Shown: positions 56,267 through 64,000 of the stretch, one piece after another | Layout of the letters: the number at the start of each line of letters is the position of its first letter | Numbering within the stretch: the stretch's first letter is position 1 | Origin: Fagopyrum homotropicum | Taxonomy: Eukaryota; Streptophyta; Magnoliopsida; Caryophyllales; Polygonaceae | Assembly: GCA_033239125.1 (NCBI GenBank) | Contig: BSWB01000008.1 | Location: 16,460,001-16,524,000 of the forward strand | Direction of reading: 5' to 3' | Length of the DNA: 64,000 nucleotides | Translations under genes and position numbers: made by a program | Notes under the pieces: model-generated | Database searches by the model: none | Told to the model about the DNA's origin: nothing | What the model saw: the letters and a program-made list of their open reading frames with translations, nothing else

Positions 56267-58364
56267 AAGTCATAAAAAAAGGCCCTTCGATTCATCTTAT
56301 GAATTTTGTCCACAGGGATTCTACTAATGATAATGATTTGATGTCATCTTGGTGTGGTTGGCACACAGATCACGGCTGCCTCACAGGTGATCAGATTAAT
56401 TTCAGTCTCTTTGTGTAATTGTTTGTTTTTTCTTATAGTTGATGCCATTCTCTTTTTTTTGTGCGTAGAAATTCTCACTGAGCTTTTAAGTTCTGCAAAT
56501 CCTAAGTGTCAGTTTGTGGATTCGCCAAACATGGTTATTTAGGAACCTATAAGCATACAAAGAAGTTGAAAAAAAGTAATCATGTGCATATAAGTCCCTG
56601 CTGCATTTAGAAGCTCGAGATATGAGATAACTAATATAATCCTAAGGTTCAATGGAATATTATGAGTTGATGCGTACACGAGATTATTATCATATATTGA
56701 TAAAGGATACTATCAGTTATTTTCTATGAAATTATTATCGGTATCAGTAGTCTACTTTGTCAGAGTGAGCCCTGATATGTCAAGTAGGTTGTAAGATAAT
56801 ACTACTAATATGATCTTAAGGTTCAATGAAATGATTAAGACTTGATGAGTACACTGTACACGAGATATCCATCCTTTCCAATCATAAAGAAAATATGAGC
56901 ACTTCTTTTTCGGTGGAACAAAGGATCTGGCAAATAGTGGATTACCAATCGCTTGTCTAATTTTGTTTCACCCCTTTTTTTCTTGTAAAGATGGAGAACA
57001 GAATACTCATATCCTTACCTTGACCTTTTGATTCAGGTCTCACATGCAGCATATATTCGAGAGATGGCATAGAAATACCTTGCCTTGATGGTGATGCTGG
57101 CCTTTACATCAGAACAAGGAGCAACAAAATAGTTAAAGTAATGATCTCTTTTTTTTTGTACATCTTAAAGGTGTTGTTCCTCATATTATCCGACTCTTTT
57201 GATGTTGAAGAGAAAACACTCCATGTGCATAAAAGGAAATAAAAAACATAATGAACTGGATGAAAATTTTGTTGCTTGCCTCGTGTACCATCTTGATGAT
57301 GTATTAGAAGAAGATGTTTGCCACAGCAGATCTCATATTTATCTGTAAACAAACATATGTAATGAATTTAAATGACAGGGTATACATGGTCTCACTCAAT
57401 TGCTCAAGAGAACTCTGGAGAGTCAAGCTGTTAAATTGTTGTTGATGCCTTGAATTGGGCTTGTCATCTGTTTGAGCATTTAATGTTTGGCCCAGTCTTA
57501 TACTTGCGACTAAGTATATATTGTAGTGTTATCTTTGCCTCCAAAATAATCTGGTTATCCTCTGTTTATCTATAACCTGAAACTCCTCAACAAAATCTCT
57601 TTGAAAGTGAACGTAACCATTATTTGGTGAGCCATTATAAATCTGTGTATGTTGTCTTTCTTGTATGTTGAATTCTATTATTTCTCATAATTTCGCACAA
57701 CAATTGCAAAATTTGCCTTATTCAGTTTCTTTATCAGAATTTTATTCTATATAGACTAGTCTGTACATCTAAGTCCTAAATACTTTGCATAGGTTGTCTA
57801 CGGAGAAGATGAGATAGCATACCAGATCGGCGAGACCACAGAGATATTATCTGCAGGCTATCTCTGTGCAACCCCACACTGTGTCCGGGTAGTTTTCACT
57901 TGTTCATCTACTCAAGTTAATATTCTACCATGTCAACATTATTCTTACATGTTCTTTTTTTTTCTTCTTCCTGATATAGGCACCAAAAGCAAAGGAGGCT
58001 GCTTCTCTAGAACGTTCAACATTCGCTTTATTCATGCAACCTGATTGGTATGTTCTGTCCTTGAAATATACATGGACCATTCGTGCATAAAACTTCCATC
58101 CCGACTTTTGTCCTTAAAATCTGAGCAGACTGATTAATCATGTTTGTGTAGGGACGAAGAGCTTAAATTTCCTGAAAATGTGCATATCCATACAGAGGTA
58201 GTTCTCCTTTCGGCTTATTAACTAATCCTGGAATGATATTAAAGCATAGATCTTGATATTTTTGTGCTGTTTTGTCCTTTCAGTTGATAAAGTCAAATGG
58301 ATCTCTTACATTCGGCGAGTACACAGAGAAGCTCCTGGACAAATACTACCACACCAAGGCATGA
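52055..58364 (+). CDS. 2-oxoglutarate/Fe(II)-dependent oxygenase (IPNS-like)
   Basis: Fifteen exons: 52055-52129, 52273-52350, 53664-53713, 53787-53840, 54078-54130, 54536-54608, 54778-54839, 55225-55293, 55698-55803, 56316-56386, 57037-57137, 57793-57888, 57980-58047, 58152-58197, 58284-58364. All introns are GT-AG, phases agree and the product is 360 residues, normal for the family. Residues 10-140 correspond to the DIOX_N region (VPVLRPVTISFSDLQ, GLGIISVSDVPGY, PRLANLPEEEK, YNFGWSHGKE). The iron ligands are His223 and Asp225 (HTDHG) and His293 (TPHCVR). Arg308-x-Thr310 is placed for 2-oxoglutarate binding. The family hydroxylates or otherwise oxidises small molecules with O2 and 2-oxoglutarate; the substrate here is unknown. 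No signal peptide is evident. Intron 2 holds a MITE and intron 9 a TA microsatellite. Confidence 0.93.
52690..53112. mobile_element. MITE copy 2 (423 bp) in intron 2 of the oxygenase gene
   Basis: Reverse-oriented relative of the element at 8606-9025. Termini are GGCACCGTTTGG and, reversed, GGGTCCGTTTGGTA. Shared internal blocks include ATTACGAGAATTA, TTTTTCGTAATTTTAC and TTCATCTTCATCTACGTAAT. Target duplication unclear. Confidence 0.8.
56236..56263. repeat. (TA)n microsatellite in intron 9
   Basis: About 14 TA units, 53 bp before exon 10 of the oxygenase gene. Confidence 0.95.
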
Positions 58365-58921
58365 ATCATGATGCAACCCCATAGCAGTAGGAAGAAGTGA
58401 TCAAATAAATACACGGCCATTTGTAAATACTTCTCTTCCGCACAAAGTTTGCATAATCTGACTTCAGCCTCCTGTGGTAAGATGTTAAGTGTTAAAACCG
58501 TGGTGCACAAATTTCATAAATCTACCAACAAACCCATTGTACATAGAATTTATTTTATCTCAATAAACTAAGACAAATTTTTTTGTAATAATTGGTGGGT
58601 TGTTAGTGTTTTTTTTAATCGAAGAGAACAATAAATAAAGACAAAATCAATTTAAGATTTTAGTATAAAGTTGACAAAAGTAACAAATATTATAAATGGA
58701 GAGAAGAAATGTAGCCACATGTGTAGAATATATTAAAAGCCCCTCGTTCTAGAGGTAGGCGGCTGTGGTTTGAAAACGTGTTATTTATTTTAGAGACTTA
58801 TCCTGTTGAGTCGACTATCTATCGCATTTCGGCATCGAAAAGGACAATCTATATAATTCAAATTTTAGTATACACTTTAAGTCCGTAGCAAGTGTATTGA
58901 TACAACTTATTTGCTAGATAC

Positions 58922-59007
58922 AATGATTTGTACGAGTTAATCAATGGAATAGCGAGAGAGAGAGAATGATTTGTACGAGTTAATCAATGGAATAGCGAGA
59001 GAGAGAA
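58922..59007. repeat. 43-bp tandem duplication
   Basis: The unit AATGATTTGTACGAGTTAATC... occurs at 58922 and 58965, both ending in a GA run. A partial third copy of the first 23 bp is at 59166. Confidence 0.9.
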
Positions 59008-59189
59008 AAAAAAAAAGTTTTTCGTTTTGCTGCATAGAATTTGTAGTTAGGGTTTTTAATAGATTTTATGAATTAAAAAAAAAAATCAACTAGAAACACA
59101 TTCTAGTTGAGTTTTTTCGTTTTGCTGCATAGAATGTGTTTCTACTATGAGTTAGGGTTTTCAACAATGATTTGTACGAGTTAATCAGT

Positions 59190-59362
59190 TGAGTTTCTAA
59201 TATGGTTTCTGGCTTAGTTTCTAGCATGAGTTTTTGGTATGGTTTCTGGTTTAATTTTTTGTATGGTTTCTGGTTAAGTTTATGGTATGGTTTTTGGTAT
59301 GTTTTTTGGTTGAGTTTCTAATATGAGTTTTTGGTATGGTTTCTGATTGAATTTCTGGTATG
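59190..59362. repeat. Degenerate minisatellite, GGTTTCTGGTT-type unit
   Basis: Alternating TATGGTTTCTGGTT(T/A)AGTTT and ATGAGTTTTTGG units of about 20-30 bp. Confidence 0.8.
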
Positions 59363-59776
59363 GGATCTGATTAAAGCCTAACACAATATGAAGCCTCTAA
59401 ACGGGTGGGGGTGGCACCGGTAGTGAGTAGACCAATAAGACATTTAGAGAAGGTATGACACCGGTAGTGAGATTCAGCTTCATGACTATGAAGGTGAATA
59501 AAATACTGAGCACAAAATTGACGAAGAATGCCCACAATAAGTTGCTTCTGTCATGGTGGCACTTTTTTGCCTTCGAACAACCTCTCTACAGACTTTAAAG
59601 CGTCGTCGGGTACCTCCTTCGTCGAAGCCTCCTCCGGCTTCGCGTGTTCCTCGTCCCTCCTTCCAAAGTATTCCATTGATCGATTGAGAATTGAGACAAA
59701 GACGAGAGGAAGATTTGCTTTTGCAAATTAGACGGATCGAGAGTGAGAGAATTTGGAGAAAAAGTTGAAGGATCAC

Positions 59777-59959
59777 CGCTTTCAATGAAGTGAAAGCCTG
59801 CCAAGAGCCAATTTGCATACGATGTGAAGAATTTAACAGTAATCAAGCTGAAAATACCCCAAGACCAGCCAAGTGGCACCAAAATAAGGAGTGAATAGCT
59901 CATCATCCATCCATTATTGAAGCTTGTTACCAACATCAGCCCCACCTGCTCCCATGAAT
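59777..59959 (-). pseudogene. Orphan exon of an AAAP amino-acid transporter (ProT-like)
   Basis: On the minus strand a 183-bp open segment lies between GTGTAG (acceptor, 59962-59960) and GTGATC (donor-like, 59776-59771). It encodes DSWEQVGLMLVTSFNNGW, LLILVPLGWSWG and a YANWLLAGFHF stretch: two membrane-spanning blocks that match the first exons of plant AAAP transporters such as proline/GABA transporters. Neither the preceding start exon nor the following exons are found nearby; the frame beyond the donor (to 59595) is Arg-rich and unrelated. Most likely a gene fragment or relic. Confidence 0.65.
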
Positions 59960-60068
59960 CTACACTTTTTCACATACAATCCTTCAAATTAGGTTCATAT
60001 CAAAATAAAGCTCACATTACTACAAAATAAGGGAGTTTCGAGCGAACCATTATCAATAACGTGTGCAG
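59960..60068. other. Short non-coding gap
   Basis: Between the transporter relic and the Copia-3 LTR. Nothing recognised. Confidence 0.4.
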
Positions 60069-60874
60069 TGTTGGAACTAAATTAATAAAACTACGTATAA
60101 AACATGTTTTAACACATGGGTGCGCCGGACACATTTTAGGTGGGCTCTGGCCATTGTCAACACCGGAAAGTGGGAGTTTTGGCTTTGTCTCCGCGAGCTC
60201 TTGCTCGTGGTATATTCATACGTTAAATTTGACTTTCGTTTGAATGAGAAATGGATGCCCAAAGTTAGTTGCGTGATAGGCAATAACTTGGGAAAATAGT
60301 CAAAATTGGGTGCTTCCCACATCGACTATATGGAGGGAGAAACAATGAGATCTATAGGGCAAGTATGCACTAAGGCATGTGGCCTTGGGTTACTACACTT
60401 TTTCAATGAAAGAAAGGCGTAGGCAAACCACCACACACGCGCCGAGCCGAGCTCAAGCTCGTGCTCGTGCCCGTGTTTGTGGTCACGCCGCGCCACGTCG
60501 TGCTCGTGCCCCTGTCGTGCTGAGCTGCGTTGCGTTGTGACGAGATGGGTAGACCTAATTATAATCTGGGCTGATCACCTATAATATTTTTGGGCCGACC
60601 CAATTCAAAGTCCAACAATCCAGATGAGGAAGACCTTGGGCCAGGCCCATCTGTGCAACGGATCAACATGCCCATCATCCGAAAGCCTAGTCTATTGGGT
60701 CAGTCCAACAGAGCCGAAATTTGGGGAGCAAGTTTGACTCCTGGAAAAATGGTGCAGTTGTGGACCGTTTTGACTCCTAAAAATGGGGCATTTTCTGTGG
60801 CTCAAAATTGCCTCCGTTTTTGGGCCGGTTAATGGGCTCCGAGGCCCAGATCCATAACACCTCTCCTCAGCTCC

Positions 60875-60882
60875 TATAAATA
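60875..60882 (+). promoter_or_regulatory. TATA box, Copia-3 LTR copy 1
   Basis: TATAAATA in CTCCTATAAATAGAGAGC, a strong plant core promoter. Confidence 0.75.
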
Positions 60883-61239
60883 GAGAGCTCCTGCTTCATT
60901 TCTAATCACACCAACAATTCTCTCTTCCTCCTCTCCTCAGCTTCCGAGCTTCCCTATCTCGAGAGTGCAACGCACTACTGGTTCGTAGGCTTCCGGTAAT
61001 ATTACAAAGGCCGGAATCGAACAGCAGTTGTCTCATGGGATTCTTAAATATCGGTAACCGTCGTAATACAGGGTGTTTTTAGAATTAAGGAAAGAGATTC
61101 CAATCCTACAAAAATGGTGCAGTTGTGGACCGTTTTGACTCCTAAAAACGGGGCATTTTTTGTGGCTCAAAATTGCCTCCGTTTTTGGGTCTGTCAATGG
61201 GCTCCGAGGCCCATATCCATAACACCTCTCCTCAGCTCC

Positions 61240-61247
61240 TATAAATA
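61240..61247 (+). promoter_or_regulatory. TATA box, Copia-3 LTR copy 2
   Basis: The same TATAAATA context, 365 bp downstream of copy 1. Confidence 0.75.
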
Positions 61248-61470
61248 GAGAGCTCCTGCTTCATCTCTAATCACACCAATAATTCTCTCTTCCTCCTCTC
61301 CTCAGCTTCCGAGCTTCCCTATCTCGAGAGTGCAACGCACTACTAGTTCGTAGGCTTTTGATAATATTATGAAAGCCGGATTCGAACAACAGTTGTATCT
61401 TGGGATTCTTAAACACCGGTAACCGTTGTAATACGGGGTGTTTTTAGAATTAAGGAAAGAGATTCCAATC

Positions 61471-61866
61471 TCGACTCTACTTTAAGTACGCACTTAAGGT
61501 GGTAAGAATTCTGACTCTTAAACATTGTTATGCTAACAGTTTAACTAACGGTTTACAAGTCCCTATAGCCTTAATTCTCGACTCTACTTTAAGTACGCAC
61601 TTAAGTTGTTGTTCACTAACCGTTTATTGAGTGTTGCAAATAAGGCGCCAGAATAGTCAAATAAGGACTAAATTCCATATTCAATTTTCGAAATTGAATT
61701 TTAAAACAAAAAACGTTTTGTTTTTAAACCAGCATTCGATTTAAAAATCAAAAACAAGTCTGTTCTTGTACGGACTACGCTCAAAAAAATTAAAACTCGG
61801 TTTTTGGGTTTTCATTTCCGAACAAAAAATTGAAATACTAAACGTGGTTGTTTCCGTGCAAGGGAA
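61471..61866. other. End of Copia-3 LTR and leader
   Basis: Contains a 29-bp direct repeat, at 61471-61499 and near 61577 (core CTTTAAGTACGCACTTAAG), then an A/T-rich untranslated leader before gag. Confidence 0.6.
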
Positions 61867-64000
61867 ATGGCTGATACCACCAAAGAAACTACCGAGGGTC
61901 TGAGCACTTCCGATGATGGAAGCATTCTTAAGATCGTGACTAATGCTGCAAATGAGGGTGAGTAGACGTCCCAAATCCAATTTGGAAGTGGTCTACCATC
62001 GGCTAACCTGCCAAACCCAATGACCGGGACTAATCCACTTCAAAGTGGTGCACAATCTGGTCAACAACTTGTCCCTCAGACAGTACCAATGTTTGGCTCT
62101 GTGGGCGTGGGTTTTTTGCCAAACAAGTTCGATGGAACTAATTTCAAGACCTGGCAAAAGAAGATGCTATTCTTCTTAACCGTGCACAGACTCGACAGCT
62201 TTGTGACCGAGGATAAACCCACCAATGCGGAGGCACTCCAAGCTTATCTAAACACCGACTATGTGTGCAAAGGGTGGATTCTAAGCCCTCTGTTAGACCC
62301 GTTGTACCAAGTGTACATACTGGTTGGTACTTCTAGGGAACTTTGGGTTGCCCTTGAAAAGAAGTATAAATCTGAGGAGGCAAGCCATAAGAAGTTCATT
62401 GTTCAATAGTTCATGGACTTCAAAATGGTTGATCACAAGCATGTCATGGAGCAAGCTGAGAAGCTACAACTTCTAGTCCATGACATCATTGCTGAAGGCA
62501 TGAAGATTTGTGAGTCATTCCAGGTCGCAACATTCATCGGGAAACTACCCTCGTCTTGGAAGAGCTTCAAAAGCTACCTCCTTCACAAGACAAAGGAAAT
62601 GACTATGGAAGACTTGATGGTCAAGCTGCGGATTGAATCAAGCAATCGCCAAAACGCTGCTAAAGGGGCAAAGTCAAAGACAACTCATCTGACCAAACCA
62701 AAGGAAACGGAAGTTTCAACCCAACGTCCCCAACAAGCAACCGAAAAAGAAGAAGTTCGCCGGCAAATGTCACACCTGTGGCAAAATGGGTCACAAGTCC
62801 GATGAATGTTGGAGCAAGGGCGACCAGCGCAAAGGCAAGGCAAAGCTCAAGCCCAAGTAGCTAATGGTGATCTAACAGTGGTTGAAATGTTGTTGTAACG
62901 TCTGAAGTGAACATGGTCGGGAGCAACCTGATGGAGTGGTAATACGACACTGGTGCTACCCGCCACATCCGTTCTAACAAGAGGACGTTTACCACCTATT
63001 AGAAGACTAAGCAGGACGAGCACCTGTTTATGGAGACTTCGTCCACATAAAAGATCGAAGGCCATGGCAAGGTTGTGCTGAGAATGATGTCTCAGAATGA
63101 GCTAACCCTCAACAACGTCATGAACGTACCAGATATCCGGAAGAACTTGATTTCTGGTTATCTGCTGAGCAAGAACGGATTTGATGTGAAAGTAGGATCC
63201 GACAAGCTAACTCTCACTAAACGTGAAATTTATGTAGGAAAGGGGTATCAAAAGGATGGGCTGTTCAAAATGTGTGTATTGACAGCCATCCCAAAAGTTG
63301 TAACCGATGAAGTTTCAATGAATAAAACTCTATTGCTTATGTTGTTTAGTCTTTCAATATTTGGCATGAACGATTAAGACATGTAAATTATAAGTCTATC
63401 CAAAGACTGATGAATTTAAACCTAATTCCAAAATACAAATTAAACAAAGACAAATGTGAAGTCTGCGTTCAGGCAAAACTCACAAAAACGCCATCTCCAC
63501 ATGTGGAGAGAACAACTGAACCTCTAGGCTTAATTCACACAGATTTGTGTGATTTGTAGTTTATACAAACTAGAGTAGGCAAAAAGTAATTCATCACATT
63601 TATTGAAGATTGTACAAGATATTGTTATATCTACTTGCTAAGAAGCAAGGATGAGACCTTGGAAAAGTTCAAGGAATACAAGTTGGAAGTTGAAAACCAA
63701 CTTAGTAAGACAATCAAAGTCATACGAAGTGATAGAGGAGGCAAGTACGATGAACCTTGTAACGCGTTCTGTAGAGAACACGGGATAGTTCATCAAACAA
63801 CTACTCCCTATTAACTTGAATCTAACGGAGTTGCGGAACAAAAAAATCAAACTCTAAAAGAGATGTTGAATGCACTGTTGTAGGATTTTGGGTACCCCAA
63901 AATATGTGGGGGGAAACATTGCTTACCACAAATTATATCCTCAACAAAATACCGCATAAGGTAATTGACAAAATGCATATGAACTTTGGAAAGGTAAAAT
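61867..64000 (+). pseudogene. Copia-3 gag, protease and integrase, broken and partial
   Basis: Gag begins MADTTKETT at 61867. It contains NKFDGTNFKTWQKKM, a UBN2-type gag region, and a CCHC knuckle CHTCGKMGHKSDEC (about 62768-62810) in a shifted frame. The protease has YDTGATRHI (about 62945). GAG pre-integrase (HERLRHVNYKS) and integrase follow, with catalytic Asp in FIEDCTR, Asp in VIRSDRGG and Glu in NGVAEQKNQTL (63590-63850). In-frame stops at about 61963, 62407, 62940, 62998 and several in integrase make it inactive; many are one transition from Gln or Trp codons. RT lies outside the window. Confidence 0.85.

Larger units (their letters stand above)
58365..59776. other. 3' UTR of the oxygenase gene and repeat-rich intergenic region
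   Basis: Candidate polyadenylation signals AATAAA at 58404-58409 and 58562-58567. Beyond about 58620 are short tandem repeats (separate entries) and no gene on the plus strand. Confidence 0.5.
60745..61470 (+). repeat. 365-bp tandem duplication of the Copia-3 LTR promoter
   Basis: Units at about 60745-61105 and 61110-61470 are nearly identical, including GGTGCAGTTGTGGACCG, the TATA box, the CT-rich initiator region and the ATTAAGGAAAGAGATTCC end. All landmarks are offset by exactly 365 bp. Confidence 0.95.
60069..64000 (+). mobile_element. Copia-3, 5' part (runs off the window)
   Basis: The LTR is taken to start TGTTGGAACTAAATT at 60069 and to extend to about 61640 (ends ...GTGTTGCA, tentative). 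It includes a TCCCACATCG block and two TATA boxes within a 365-bp tandem duplication. A leader of about 220 bp follows, with no clear primer site, then gag from 61867 and pol to the window edge. The 3' half is outside. Confidence 0.75.

Overview
The window looks like nuclear DNA of a flowering plant, probably a eudicot. It is AT-rich, holds two intron-rich genes of plant families, and is otherwise filled with plant transposons: Copia, Tekay-type chromovirus, Athila-type Gypsy, hAT, Mutator-like and Helitron-like pieces. I see no bacterial or organellar features, no tRNA or rRNA gene and no CRISPR array. No functional cluster such as a defence or biosynthetic island is visible.

Two host genes appear intact. 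A DUF630/DUF632 protein (NRG2/REL2-like family) lies on the minus strand at 3327-7217 in four coding exons (823 aa), with a probable non-coding leader exon near 8256-8372. A 2-oxoglutarate/Fe(II) oxygenase lies on the plus strand at 52055-58364 in 15 exons (360 aa). Every junction I placed keeps the frame and obeys GT-AG. Two host-gene fragments are also present: a FAR1-type DNA-binding piece at the left edge and one orphan exon of an AAAP amino-acid transporter at 59777-59959.

The 45 kb between the genes is a stack of nested insertions. A minus-strand Copia element (3' LTR about 9030-9323, RT/RNase H 9500-11140, protease 15618-15986, gag 22417-23331) is broken up by a Tekay fragment (11150-15615), a complete-ended hAT transposon (15987-21109) and an unclassified insertion (21157-22410). 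The hAT itself carries a Mutator-type MITE and a Helitron-like end. An Athila-type element (23332-35005) adjoins the gag remnant and carries a 3.2-kb Tekay solo LTR with a perfect 5-bp target duplication. To the right are a plant-mobile-domain (PMD) remnant, a second Tekay element with a long 3' LTR, a second Copia split by another solo LTR (44760-46883), and a fragment with an Asp-tRNA-like primer site. A third Copia element (60069 to the window end) has a tandemly duplicated LTR promoter.

The most interesting unexplained signal is in the Tekay-type LTRs. Four otherwise divergent LTRs share a GTAAGTC(C) / (G)GACTTAC hairpin built on a splice-donor consensus, and a fifth fragment carries a decayed version. 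The 3' arm repeats the ACUUAC found at the 5' end of U1 snRNA. This could be a self-masked splice donor that balances spliced and full-length transcripts. That is inference and is set out in the findings.
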